Assembly: GCF_008831285.2 (NCBI RefSeq)
Contig: NC_045150.1
Coordinates: 11,885,868 to 11,949,867, forward strand
Reading direction: 5' to 3'
DNA: 64,000 nt
Origin: Nymphaea colorata
Taxonomy: Eukaryota > Streptophyta > Magnoliopsida > Nymphaeales > Nymphaeaceae
Position 1 is the first letter of the stretch. Every line of letters begins with the position of its first letter. Below the pieces are notes generated by a model. That model made no database searches and was not told the origin of the DNA. It was given only the letters and a program-made list of their open reading frames with translations. Shown here piece by piece: positions 37,014 to 48,590 of this stretch. Position numbers and translations under genes: made by a program.

Positions 37014-39198
37014 CAGCTGAGATCCTCTAGCCATCTAGATGCCATTGCACCGGGCTGCGTGTGTGAGAGGCTGGGGCATCCGGATGGCTCGAGGAATCCA
37101 TATATATCATTACAAATATCGTTTTCGAGAAAATCTCAGCGAGGTTTTTCTCAGGTATTTTTTGGCGAAGTTATTCTTCTCAGGCTATGTTGTAAAGGTG
37201 CCCAGACACTACCTACAATTTAGGTGATAGGCAACACCTAGTGCCTAGGTGGGCCTAGGTGTGAACCTAGGAAAAAAAGGCAACCATTTTTTAAAATTTT
37301 TTTTTAGTTATGTTAATATGTCAAGTTATTTTGATCAACTATTACTAATATTTGAAATGTGGAGAGTAGTAATATAACAAGCGTAGTCAACTTAGACACT
37401 AAAAAATTAATTGTTGACTTCACTGAATATGCAAAATCAATAGAAGAAGTTTTAACATTTCTCATTAAATGTAAACTAATACAAGAAACAAAAAAAACTA
37501 AATCTAATCTCTAAAAGAAGGAATGTAAATCCAGAAGAAGGCTTTAATCTATACTTAAGGACATAATATAATAAAAAACACTAACAGTACATAATAGTAT
37601 ACATATAAGTACACAATAGTAATACGTATAAGTACATAACTAAACTAAGGTATAAATATAACTGGTATCATAATACTACAGATTATGTAACAGGCTAACA
37701 CTATATGCATATAATAGGTTGATGCAATACTATATAATAGGTATAACAGACTATACATAACAGTATATACATATAATATATACTACAATACAAATTGTAT
37801 TACAATACAATTTGACATAATAGTAGATACAAAGTTTATAACAGGTATAACAAATTAACAATACATATTACATGATATAGGTACGTAACATTACCATACT
37901 AAAGTATACATATAAGAAGGATGAGGTAACACAGTACTATATAACAGACTGTGACTAACAGTATATACATATAACAGTATGCATATAACAGCATTAACAA
38001 CAGAACAATACATAATCAATACAAAATAAAGTATATAACAATATATACTGAATTAAGATATTTTAATTGAAAAGGACTCTGCCTTTTCACTTTCTCATGG
38101 ACTAGGAGTGCTGGGGGCTACGCCAGCCGAGGGGAGCCTAGGTGCCAACACATATCCCATCGCCTAAGTGGTGGACTTAGGCGACGAGTGTAGACTCATG
38201 CTTAGTCCATGCCTAGGCGAGGCCTTAAGAACATAGTTCTTAGGTAAATCTTGGGAAAATCTCGACAAGTTTTAGAAAAAAAAAATAGAAACCATGAAAA
38301 GCTTGACAAATTCAAAATTATTAAAATCGTGGGAAAAATCATTATAAATTCATGAGATTTTCACTTTTGATGAGATTTTCAAAATCTCATGTTTTTTTTC
38401 CTTTTTTTGTTTTATTTGATTTCTTGTAAATATTGCGAGCTTTTCGAAATAGTGCACTATTAAAAAGAAACTATAAATGCTGGGATGTCATATTGAAGAT
38501 CAGACAGCCTTGGTGGGTAGTCTCCTGACATCCAGCTTTTAAGAGTCGCCATTCAAGGACTCTCTTTGTCTCTTATATATATATATATATATAGGAGCTG
38601 AAATCCGCGGGGCCTCTCATACACACAACCTGATGAGTACCCTAACTGGGAATGAAAATCATTTCTTGTTATGTGACTATTTTTCTTAAGACATGCCATT
38701 GTCTAGGATTCAGGATTATAACGTATTTATTTGATTTATCTCATGATTTTCACTGTAATGCTATATGACCACTGAATTTTATACTGATGGCTCCTAAAGT
38801 GAAGTCCATTGTCTGGTTCAATAAACAATGCCTCAGCGTTTTTCTCTTTGTGGTTTTGATTTGATGTGTCTCAATAAGTTGGTCACTTGGTCTTCATTTT
38901 ATGTTACCTAGTTGATGTTGTTGGTACATTGATGAAGTTGTCATTTTGCAGACATTGATCTATACACACATGACTTGTATTGCAGGTTTCTTTAGCAAAG
39001 GATGACTCGTTGTCGCCTGAGGATATCCTTAATCTGCCATACTCTGGAGTCTTGCACATGTGTGGGACCTTGTTCTCTGTTGATGCCAGATCAGTTTGGA
39101 GTGGGCCTCACTCCTTGAATTATCGGAAGGTTCCCATTCGAGATAGTGCAATCCACTCTGCCATTGCAATGTTCATGGAAATTAATGAGCGTCAATAG
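22643..39198 (+). CDS. plant bromodomain-containing protein
   Basis: The gene encodes a nuclear bromodomain protein, expected to read acetyl-lysine on histones; its complex is not evident. Phase-consistent GT-AG exons are: 22643-23138 (or to 23102), 23183-23307, 23414-23491, 23870-24107, 24967-25020, 25440-25553, about 29420-29575, 30170-30272, 31568-31709, 36380-36763 and 38986-39198, giving about 700 aa (688 with the shorter exon 1). The N-terminus is basic and low-complexity, with GYGRVRVKLKSSK and SIKIKSS. The bromodomain spans about residues 200-310: ELTAALGVIKKIMKMDAA, then PVNPVALGIPDYFDIIDTPM, then NCYKYNNKGDY with the conserved acetyl-lysine-binding Asn. Near residues 456-468 a KHKADCLCAVC motif runs into RRRRHERD, a possible small metal site seen in plant relatives. 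The C-terminus ends at TAG 39196-39198. The start of exon 7 could also be 29402 or 29432. Related Arabidopsis proteins are of the At5g46550 type, from memory. Confidence 0.85.
25037..25434. mobile_element. MITE-like element, family T, copy 3
   Basis: The right end reads CTTGCCATTTAAAACTCC then ACGTTATTTGTGACTATGAT, matching copies at 13990-14046 and 35220-35295. The interior has mirrored CGTTTTTT and AAAAAACG blocks. It fills nearly the whole 419-bp intron 25021-25439 of the bromodomain gene, so its right edge lies about 5 bp from the next exon. Confidence 0.65.
25650..28636 (-). mobile_element. solo LTR of a Ty3/Gypsy-type retrotransposon
   Basis: The block starts TGTCACACCCCGACC and ends GAGCGTTACA, so it has the TG...CA ends of an LTR, and it is flanked by an exact 5-bp duplication TATAA at 25645-25649 and 28637-28641. 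On the minus strand the LTR begins TGTAACGC and ends GGTCGGGGTGTGACA, an end well known from large plant Gypsy (chromovirus) LTRs. No primer-binding site, polypurine tract or internal coding region flanks it, so it is a solo LTR left by recombination. It lies antisense in the intron 25554-29419 of the bromodomain gene. A GC-rich, purine-rich section (28060-28600) gives long Arg/Glu frames that are not genes. The Gypsy assignment is from memory. Confidence 0.87.
30990..31190. repeat. GATACGATAC-type palindromic repeat
   Basis: The stretch is built of many overlapping forms of GTATCG, CGATAC and ATGATAC in both orientations, for example GTGTATCGTATCG at about 31120 and AAACGATACGGTATG at 31131-31145. 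It is non-coding and lies in the intron 30273-31567 of the bromodomain gene. It resembles palindromic MITE-like repeats common in plant genomes. Confidence 0.55.
34165..34762 (-). mobile_element. truncated copy of the same Gypsy-type LTR
   Basis: From about CAGTCCTAAACCTTCCCCAC to the end CACACGTTACA at 34762 the sequence follows the order of 27645-28636: the CCCCAC/ATCTC.CCATGC blocks, a purine-rich GAGAGAG part, then GGGTCCGGGTTTGGACCC and CCCGACCTGCCCA. It keeps the 5' end of the LTR (minus-strand TGTAACGTG) but lacks the other two thirds. It sits in the 4.7-kb intron 31710-36379 of the bromodomain gene. Confidence 0.72.
34890..35295. mobile_element. MITE-like element, family T, copy 4
   Basis: The left end CAGTGTCATAGATATCAC and the right end ATATTTGTGACTATGATCAA are roughly inverted, and the right half follows copies 1 and 3, including CTTGCTGTTAAAAACCCGAG. 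It is non-coding and T-rich, and lies in an intron of the bromodomain gene. Confidence 0.6.
35447..35815. mobile_element. MITE-like element, family C, short copy
   Basis: The left end CTATGTTGTCAAGGCACCCA is matched in inverted form by the right end GCGAGGCCTTAACAAGATAG. The interior carries GGCTTAGGCGAGCCTAGGC and an AT-rich part with 'gtggagagtagtaatataac'. The whole is about 370 bp and non-coding. A larger relative lies 1.4 kb downstream in the next intron. Confidence 0.7.
36942..37009. repeat. (AT)n microsatellite of about 34 units
   Basis: This is the longest uninterrupted dinucleotide run in the window. It lies in the intron 36764-38985 of the bromodomain gene. Confidence 0.97.
37184..38236. 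mobile_element. MITE-like element, family C, expanded copy
   Basis: The left end GGCTATGTTGTAAAGGTGCC and the right end GCGAGGCCTTAAGAACATAG are those of the 35447 copy, and the first 250 bp follow it block by block, including 'gaaatgtggagagtagtaat'. The interior is about 700 bp longer because it contains a degenerate array of ATAACAGTATATACATATAA-like units at about 37540-38050. It fills much of one intron of the bromodomain gene. Confidence 0.68.
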
Positions 39199-40774
39199 CT
39201 CTGGATAGAGATGTATATTTGCCTTGTAGTTACTCGTTGCACTTAATTATGAATCTGTTGGCGGCATGTTCGAGATTAGCATGAGGAGGTAAAGATCCTC
39301 CCTATTGTGTCCTTTCACGTAATACAGATCTTTGTTGGTTAATGGCTGCTTTGCTTATTGGTATCTGCTTTCATGTAAATTTGGGTAGTTCCATGTGTTG
39401 ATCATTTAAGTGACTCGCCTTCGTCTTGTTGATGCGCGATTGTAAGGAGATTGGACCTGACATGTAGGTAAGAGATTTGACCAGGCTTGTCATTTTTACT
39501 GGGGGTAGTCACGTAAAGAATTTGCTCTTTTAGCGTTTAAACATCTAAATAGCATCATGATCCTAAAAATAAAACAAACACGAAGGTAATGTGATTTGGA
39601 TTTCAGAACTTATGTTTTTAGAATGAGATGTCATTCACATAGCATCCCCATTTGTATCATTAGACCATACCACGATTTATCATAAGTTGCATGATGCATG
39701 TTTCTTCAAAGATTTGATCATTAAGGCGAATCTGGATATTAAGGTTTCGGTTGGGCTGTAAATTTCTTGTTAAGTTTTAATTTTAGATTTCGGGACCTTA
39801 AAATTTTAGACTTAATATGTTAATGACAATAGTTAAGGATTAAAATTTTGAAAACCAAGGTTTAAAAGGTCAACGGGTTCCTAGTTTTAAGGTTCTGGGT
39901 AATAATGGTTTTGAAGTTAAAAGTTTTAGGCAGGTCTTGTCGGTAAGGTTTAAGTGAATTGGTTTGTCTTGAACTTGGGTTTCCAACAACTGTTATTATT
40001 GTTGTTATTTTTCTATTTTTAGGTGAAGTTTTACATTTTGTTGTTGATTTAGTTTCATGTCCATGGTTGAGCATTAAAATGGGTTTAACGTAATTTTGGG
40101 TTTTCACTTTTCTTCTGTGTATTTGGCTTTAACTCAGGGTTAAGTTTTATCCTAGCTTTGAGGTGTTTGACTTTCATTAATTGTTTTTTATAATTGAATA
40201 AAAAGGTTGGTTGATTTATGTTTTAAGCCTATGCTTTTAGGAGTTAAGGATTTTTATTTCTTAGGGGTTTCATGAATTGGATTTTTTGATGATTTAGTTC
40301 CATATCTGGTGATTTGACACATGAATTGGTCTCCGAGGTGTTGGTTTTTCTACATTATGCATTTTCCTAATCATACAATTCCTTAAAGTTTTTTGAAAAA
40401 CTTGTTTTGAAATGTTTGTGCTTTTAGAAATTCCTTTAGAAGCATAAACGAAAGCTAGAAGACATCATGGCTAGTTAGAACTTCTTGGATTATTCCATAT
40501 ACCCAAATTAGTACTTAGGATGTAGCATTAAACTCGTATTGTTTGAATTCTAATTAAAGGTAAAATGTGTGCGTTAACGTGCATGCTTGATTTAACTGAG
40601 CTTATTTGAGGATTTTAAGGATGATTATTTATCCCCAAACTAAGGTTAGTATTTTGATGAACGTCTAATCCTCCTTGAATCTCAACTGAGCATAATGTGT
40701 GTAGATGCATTCAATGAAACAAACTAAGGCAGAAAATAGGCTAAATGATATACAATGATCGAATATCAACAACT

Positions 40775-40828
<54 letters not shown>

Positions 40829-41959
40829 TTAAATCTCAATTAAGCGTTGTGTATGCTAGTATGCTTAATTCAGGCATATTAAAGACTACATAAATATAAA
40901 ATTTAAAGAGAGAGAGAGAGAGAGAGAGCTAACCCCTTTAATTTCTGAATAACAAGAAGATTAAATTATAAGCTAGTCTAAGCATGATAAAATAGATGAC
41001 AAAGATTAAAATGAGAAAAAAGGAGTGGCGTATATCTGACCTCTTGAATAACTAGAATATGAAATTTGGAATAAATTAAAACTATGAGAGAGACTTTACC
41101 TAAGGGAGAACTTTGGAAGTCAATCAGGAGAGAAGGAAAGAGAGGAAGAAAAAAGGGAAAGAGAAGGGAGAACAAGAAAGGAGAGAGAAAATGAACAAGG
41201 AGAGAGCGTTGACGTTAATTTTGGGATACAACCAATATAAACGATCCACATTGCATTGGAGGTGAATATCAGGTGAAAGCAATTTAAAATAAACACATAA
41301 GAGAAATACTCTTGAGTATGACCAAAATCCCAGATGATTTGTCAGATAAACTGGATAGCTCATGAATTACCAAGAAGAATGACATAGAAATGCATGCCAT
41401 TAGTTCATAGCAAGCAGACCAGATACTTTACAAAGCATTAACGGTCGCACATCAATTCCTGTGAATTGAGGGGAGGGAACATCCCATCAAGTAATAATAC
41501 AGTACCAGATCAAAACAACACATCATCAACAGAACTTGATATTCACTGTGGATACACCAGATATATGTTCTTGAGTGGTAAAAGATTATGCATCATGAGA
41601 TGTTCGGCATAACGAGACCGTTGTACAGTTTACGAGCAAAGTGGCATGGGGGCAACCCCTTTCGCGACCACATAACATTGTATTGAGCCCAGGAAAAAGC
41701 AGCAATAACAACATAATCCCACATTGTACTGTCATAAGGTGAGGAGTGGCTTCTCATTAGTAGCTCAAATGCGGAACACATTCTCTATATTACAAATTCT
41801 CTAAAGTCCTTCATAGAACTGTGCCATCCTCCTAAACCCCTTTTACAGTGGGCTCGACTGCTCTCTAGTTAGTATAATTTGTTCATAATATAAACTGGCG
41901 CTTGGTTGTTTTCCTCGCGAATCTCTTGCTCGTGTCGGATAGATTCCAACAGACACTTC

Positions 41960-42412
41960 AAACATCAAAGGTAGTTATAAATAAGTACAGGCTTGTCCAC
42001 AATTGAAAGGTGCACAGAAGTCCATATGTCATGCACTAACGGGTGTGCATGGTGCATCCCGATATAAGCAACCATCTTTCATAAAAAAACGTCTTTTCTC
42101 CTATCAAACATCGAAGGTATTTATCAGGCTTGTCCGTCATTGAAGGGTGCATAGACCTATGTGCATGACACCTGCCCTATAAGTGAGCTATGGCCATCCT
42201 AAAAGTAAACTAAGGGCTGTGCACAGTTCATCCAGATATAAGTAACCATTTTTCATAAAAAAAACGTGTTTTTTCCTATCAAACATCTAAGGTAGTTATA
42301 TGTATAAGCTTGTCCACAATTGAAAGGTGTACAGACCTGTGTCTTCATAACTAGCGGCTTTGCACAGTTCATTAAGTAACCATCTTTCATAAAAAAAACA
42401 CATTTTCTTTTT
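41960..42412. repeat. tandem array of three units of about 146-175 bp
   Basis: Each unit starts AAACATC(A/G/T)AAGGTA, continues with GGCTTGTCC or AAGCTTGTCCACAATTGAA, then GTGCATAGACCT-like text, and ends ACCATCTTTCATAAAAAAAAC. Unit starts are near 41960, 42106 and 42281. The array is intergenic and non-coding. Confidence 0.8.
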
Positions 42413-43354
42413 TCTTTTAATTTCTCTATTTCTATATGTACATCAAGCCCTCTCTCTACTATATATATATAACTCAAGCCCTGCAGATGTTAGTTATTTT
42501 ATAATAATAACAAAATAATAATAACAAAAACAACAACAACAACAATAATAATAATAGACATAGTTTGGCTCCACTCACCGTGAACAAACTTTGGACAATG
42601 AGCACCCACATGTTATCGGCATACATTAATGTGTCATGCACATAACAGGGCGCGCTTGCTAAGTGAAATCAAGAAATTTCACATCATCATCAATCATGCA
42701 TACATTCTTTCACAAAGATACAGCCAGAACCAGGAAGGAGAGATAGTGGCATATATTTTCATCATGTTGGTGCCTTGCATGTATAGCATGTTGTATAGAC
42801 CATGCATACATAGCACATACGTACATAGGAAGTAACTATCCACTATTAGTAAGAAAATTAACATATATCAGTTTTAACTCTCCCATCTTAGGTCGTGAAT
42901 GAGGATCAAGTGACCAGCCGAATTAGCAATAAAAATTAATTAACAAATTAAACACCGAATTTAATATATCAATGTTTAAATAGAACAACAATAAGGGTTG
43001 ACTCCTCTACCAATCGTCAAGTAGCTCTACTTTGTTAACTCATAGCAATATAGGGCTCATTATAATTGTCACACGCCCAGCTGAGATACTAAGGAAAAAA
43101 AAGATTTTCTCTCTCTTCAAATTAGGCAACGGTAAAACTGGTTGCACTCAGTGTATCACAGGGCAGAATTAGAAATGTTTTTCATAAAGTATTAAATATA
43201 TAGTTAACAAATTTTTAATCGCCCGTGACCCAAGTCTCATAAAACTTCCCATATTACTGGAGCTAGGTCCAATCAAATCCAACACTTACTTAATGTTTCA
43301 GAGAATGAGCCCATAGAGATGCTACTTATCTTCACCCTTGGTGTATCCAGGGGC

Positions 43355-43555
43355 AGACCCAGAAATATTTTTGTCACAGGAACCAAACTATAGTTTTAAA
43401 ATTTTAACAGGAGCCGAAATAGAAATTTTTAATTTTTTTTATATATATATTAAACTACATTTTTAAAAATTTATATATAAATTTTTAAAGTTTTAAAATA
43501 TGAGGGAGGACCAGGGGCTCCTGCCGGCTCCCCTTCCCTCCACCTCTGAAAAGCT
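43355..43555. repeat. dispersed AT-rich repeat, copy 4
   Basis: The copy shows the family order: GGGGCAGACCCAGAAATATT, a GAGCCGAAATAG block, runs of T and A, and a GC-rich close GGCTCCTGCCGGCTCCCC. It lies about 370 bp upstream of the first AAP start codon. Confidence 0.6.
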
Positions 43556-43897
43556 AGCCTAATAAGATGGATAATTGTGTTTTTTCCACTTTGTTTAGAT
43601 GATCCGAGCGACATTGTTTCTTCGGTCCAAACCAATGAATCAGTTAGATACGATGCAAAATGGATCTTGTTTTGCTGTTGTCTTGGCAGCAAAATATCCG
43701 TATTTTTTGCACGCACCTGTTCAAATCTGTTGCTATTATTAGGTTGACTCATACACGTAGGCATGCAAAATTTTTTACCAAGTCCTCAGCCATAAGAGGA
43801 GATGACGGGGAGATTTTTCAGCTAACCTTGTCTCTCTCTCTCTCTCTTAAAAGTCGTACTCCATGTGCGTTGATGTCTGCAGCACAGCTTACAGACT

Positions 43898-43928
<31 letters not shown>

Positions 43929-43929
<1 letters not shown>

Positions 43930-46900
43930 TGGATCACGTAGATATTGAAGGATTTCAAAGTGAAGGTGGAGATGATCATGTCAGAACAGGTACCATATTT
44001 TTGTGTGTTGATCATGGTGACTATAACCATATGAGAACGAACAATTAGATGACATCTTTTAGTTTAAATATTCTACTTGCTGGTATACATATATAATTCA
44101 GTGAACGATTCACCAAGCTTTCACCCAACCCCTTATGTCTTATGCCCGTGTTTGTTTGTATGTGCAGGAACAGCTTGGACAGCGACGGCTCACATAATAA
44201 CAGCAGTGATTGGGGCTGGAGTTTTAGCAGTGCCGTGGAGCGTCGCCCAGCTGGGCTGGCTCTTTGGTCCCATTGTGCTCATTCTCTTCGCTTGCATCAC
44301 CTACTACACCGCGATCTTGCTGTCAAATTGCTACAGATATCCTGACAAGGTCACCGGCAGGAGAAACCGCGTCTACATGGACGCAGTCACTGCAATCCTA
44401 GGTACGCTGCAACATCCACACATGATCTCTCTACTTCTCATATACATTTGTTCATATATTGCAATTGTGCATGCTCCTCTATGCCAAAAAATTGTATGGA
44501 GAGGTATACAATGACCAAAATACCCTTATTTAAAAAAACATTTTAAAAAGACAAAAATATTATGAAAAAAGTTAAAAAGTTTAAATTAGACATTCTTTAA
44601 AAAAAAATTAAAAAATACTCTAACCCCCTCCTTTTATTTTTGGTGTAGACTTGTGCCTGTCTCGATCTCTTGCAACCTCTAACAATTAAGCTGAAATGAT
44701 CAAAATACCCTTTCTTGTTAAAAGGAAGATTCCTCTCCATACAAGAACAAAAGCAGGAGTTGGAAAATTTTTTGCCATACAAAATTACCAAAATACCCCT
44801 TCCTTGAAAGTTGGTAACATTCCCTCCCTAATTGATGGCAAAAGCTGCGTTTGATCCTCATAGTGCATATCTGTCTTCAAATTTTGTGAAAACTTGTCAC
44901 TAGAGAAAATGATTTATGCCTTCCTTGACAGGACCCAAACAGAAACTACTGTGTGGAAGTGCGCAGCATGTTGTTCTCTGTGGAGCCTTGATTGGGTATA
45001 CTATAACCACAGCCAAGAGCATGATGTGAGTACTTCTTTTCTAGTAGGAGACATTTTCTTGAAACTTGAGATGGATGATAAGTTTTGATGAGATTAAGCA
45101 TTTAATTATCTAACTTTTCTAGTAAAACATGTAATATTTCAACTTAGAACTTTTCCCTCTTTACATTTAAGGATGTAGAAGGTTTGGATATGGCCGCATC
45201 CTACATTTACCAAATCCTATATAATCAGATTTCGATTCAAATTAAAACCTGTTTTTCCATCAACCCATTTCATGTTAATAACTAAGCTAGCATAAGATCC
45301 AACATTTATGTGTGGCCAGGATAAATCTTTGTCTGACCTCAGATTCAGATTCGGCCACCGAGAACTGACATTTACTGGCGCTAAATTAGCTAACTTCGGC
45401 GGCTGGCATTGGCGGAGATATATGGGGGCTGATGTGGGCCACTGCCCATACGAGCCCACGAAAAATTTTATCGGAAGGACTCGTAGAAGTCCCAAAAATT
45501 ATGTAGGATGCCCGGCTTATGACTCAAGTGCTCCTCAACCAAAAAATTCTAACTCTACTAGCAAAATTGCTGTTGAATATGATTGTCGCGGAATTTGGCA
45601 TCAATGAATGCTTTATTAGTGACAAAATATACATTCTTCAGTGATTATGTATCGCTGTTTGTGATGTTGCATTTAGAATTTATGTTTGCAGATCGAGTCA
45701 CTCAACCGTAAATCCATCATGCTTAACCACCGTCACTAATTGGAAATTTGGACATCATTGAGCACTTTGGATGCTTAACATTGTCACGAAAACGATGTCT
45801 ACGACACAGCATTTTGCATCTCTAATCTCAATTCCAAACCTGTTTTCAAGAAAAAAAATTGTGACGCAGGGTTTTTCATCATTGTGCAATGTCATTGAGC
45901 ATACTTGCTGACACTTAACGCGGTGGTAGAAAAAAATGTCTCTGATGCTGCATTTCGCAATCTCCAATTGTAATTCTAACGCGTCATTGATAAAAAAAAT
46001 TTGTCAGTAATACCGGATCTTGCGTCACTAATTATGCATCAACAATGCTGCATTTTGCGTCACTAATTCTTAAACACTGTCCAACAATGCTACTGACACT
46101 AGACTATCTAGTTATGAAGCTGTGCAAGAAATCCAACTAGTAATTAGATTTAAATTTCTGGGCATGATTTATAATCAAATATAAACGTGTCAATCTATTA
46201 GTTTTCGTCTCTACTTGCATTGCACAAACTCAATAAATTGAACAGTTTAGTTACATGCTCTATTAATATAATTATGTAAACACATGAGCAGATACTAACG
46301 AGCTTTGAAGTTATGCATGAACAGTGCAGTGAAGAAATCAAATTGCTACTACAAACATGGTCGTGATGCAGAATGCCAAACATCAGGAAATATCTACATG
46401 CTGGTCTTTGGTGTACTTGAGATTATATTGGCTCAACTTCCTAACCTCGAGAAGGTGACGTTTCTCTCGTTCATGGCAGCGACAATGTCGTTCGCATACT
46501 CGTTCATCGGCCTCGGCCTTTGTACTGCTAAACTGGCGGAGAATCAAAGGCTGAAAGGAACTTTAACAGGGATCAGAGTTGGCAATGGCGGCATTTCTGC
46601 AGTGAAGAAGACATGGAGTGTCTTCCAAGCTCTTGGAAATATCGCTGCTTCGTATAGCTACTCTGTTGTTCTTATTGAAATTCAGGTATCTGAATTTTTG
46701 CATATTTTAGATTTTTATTTTTTATTTTAAAAAAAAAAAAACTTGCAGAGATTTTCTCAGACTTTCAACTCTGTCATAATGTACCCGAGAAAAATATCAC
46801 CCTTTAAAACCCATAAATGATATTGTGACCAGATATAATAGTACTCAAAAGTTGAAGGTTACTTGAATGATTTTCAGCTGTTTCCGATAAACTTTTGCTT

Positions 46901-48590
46901 GCAGTTGATTTTTTTTAAGCATAAGGTATCATTCAGATGAGAACTTGTTACAAAATTTTCAGTTCATAAAAAGATATGATAAGGTCCACACTCCAACAAT
47001 TAATTGGTCTAATTTGTCAATAAAAAGATCACAAAAAGAAACAGAAGGACAATCCTTAAGACTGCAAATATTTAGGTCATGTTCACTCATGTCCTAAGTC
47101 ACATGGGTACTTTAGTAATGCCTACGTACTCACGTCGCTGTACTCGTATCTAAAAAAGGTACTTGGACACACTTAAGTATCCTTATATCCAAAATGCTTA
47201 ATTTTAATTTGGTTTAATTTTTTTCACTTTACTTTTTATTTTGTTTTTAGAGTTAGTATTCATTAACATATAACGTTCTTATTTATATCACTTGTTTACT
47301 AACATGTTGCTTTCATTTTGATTTTTTTTTATGTGTTATTTTACATATACACATACATATATTGTGTCGTATCCTATACTCACATTTTTTAAAATTGCCA
47401 TGTCGGTACCCAATCTTCGTACCCATAACCAAAACATCAATATCATAAAAGCCTTTAAAAAGGTCACGGCTATCTTTATAATACGTCTAGATCTGTTCTT
47501 CTTCATTTACTCAAGCTGAAGTAATGCAAGCTTAAGAAAATACCGGGTCTGCTCTTGGCCTCTTCAAATTGAAAAAAAACGCATCTCATTATCACTGTTT
47601 GTATGAGACAAAATTTGAAGAACGTGGGTCAGATCTAAGCGAACTTGTATTGCATTTGAAATGCAAATATGATCTCAGCTTTCTTCCTTCTTCAGTTCTT
47701 TTTTTTCTTTTTTGTTTTCCTTGAAACTAAGACTGTCCTATGAAAGTTTCATTTAGGACACACTGAGATCGCCACCACCTGAGCATGACTCCATGAAGAG
47801 AGCTAACTTGTCTGCAATTGCGGTGACAACAGTCTTTTATGTTACTCTTGGTTGTATTGGATATGCTGCGTTTGGAAACTCAGCTCCAGGAAATTTTCTC
47901 ACCGGCTTCGGCTTCTATGAACCCTATTGGCTCATCGACATTGGAAACATCTGCATCGTCATCCACCTTGTTGGTGCCTATCAGGTAATTGCAGACAAGA
48001 GAACAACAATAGAAAGAGAGAGAGAGAGAGAGTTCAGGGTGGAGCAACAATGAGTGTTCATACCTACTTTATATATATATGTATATATATGATTGTAATT
48101 ATCTGGGAAAGTCGTATTATACTCACATTTTTTTGCTGTGACTTGCTGATTGATGTATCAGGTGTATGCCCAGCCAGTTTTCCCCCTTATTGAGAATTGG
48201 GTTGCTGCAAGATGTCCAAGCTCAAGCATCTTTGCCAAGGTTTACAGGATCAACATGCCGACGGCCAACACTGCAGTAGAATTGTCGGCATTGAAACTGT
48301 TGTCTCGCTCAGTGTTCATCGTTCTGATTACCACTGTGGCCATGGTTGTGCCCTTCTTCAATGAGTTCATAGGGTTGCTTGGTGCAGTCACCTTCTACCC
48401 ATTGACAGTCTACTTTCCAGTGTCCATGTACATGGTTCAAGACAACGTCGAGAGGGGCAGCTCCAAATGGCTTACACTGAAGCTCTTGGACTTCTTTGCC
48501 TTGGTTGTGTGCTTGCTTGCGGCTGTGGGCTCAGTGGCTGGCATAGTGGACAGCCTAAGACATGATGCTCCTTTTAAGAGTGTTCATTAA
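43929..48590 (+). CDS. AAP: amino acid permease (AAP family), tandem copy 1
   Basis: The product is a proton-coupled amino acid importer of the plasma membrane (AAAP/ATF1 family). Six exons, 43929-43989, 44168-44401, 44932-45025, 46325-46685, 47757-47984 and 48162-48590, join in phase with GT-AG borders and give 468 aa, a normal AAP length. The N-terminus is short and acidic. TM1 carries TAWTATAHIITAVIGAGVLA and PWSVAQLGW; later hallmarks are YRYPDKVTGRRNRVYMDAV, GNIYMLVFGVLEI, AAFGNSAPGNFLTGFGFYEP and YFPVSMYMVQ. Six to eleven hydrophobic segments follow, as expected for the family. The start codon is directly preceded by a GA repeat; an in-frame ATG at 43863 would add 22 residues, mostly Arg/Glu encoded by that repeat, so I prefer 43929. 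The nearest relative is the next gene downstream. Substrate preference cannot be read from the sequence. Confidence 0.95.
46690..46840. mobile_element. MITE-like element, family T, copy 5 (partial)
   Basis: Directly after the fourth exon of AAP copy 1, a T-rich run is followed by GAGAAAAATATCACCCTTTA and GATATTGTGACCAGATATAA, matching the right end of the family T copies. No left end is recognised. Confidence 0.4.

Larger units (their letters stand above)
39199..43862. other. intergenic region without a supported gene
   Basis: Between the bromodomain stop codon and the first AAP gene I see no coding region. It holds GA microsatellites at about 40777-40824 and 40907-40928, a tandem array at 41960-42412, a (AAT/AAC)n stretch at about 42503-42555 and a copy of the dispersed AT-rich repeat at 43355-43555. 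Confidence 0.5.

Noticed and set aside
45308-45607. 99-codon frame inside intron 3 of AAP copy 1
   Set aside because: It overlaps an equally long antisense frame and resembles no family; the stretch looks like decayed repeat.
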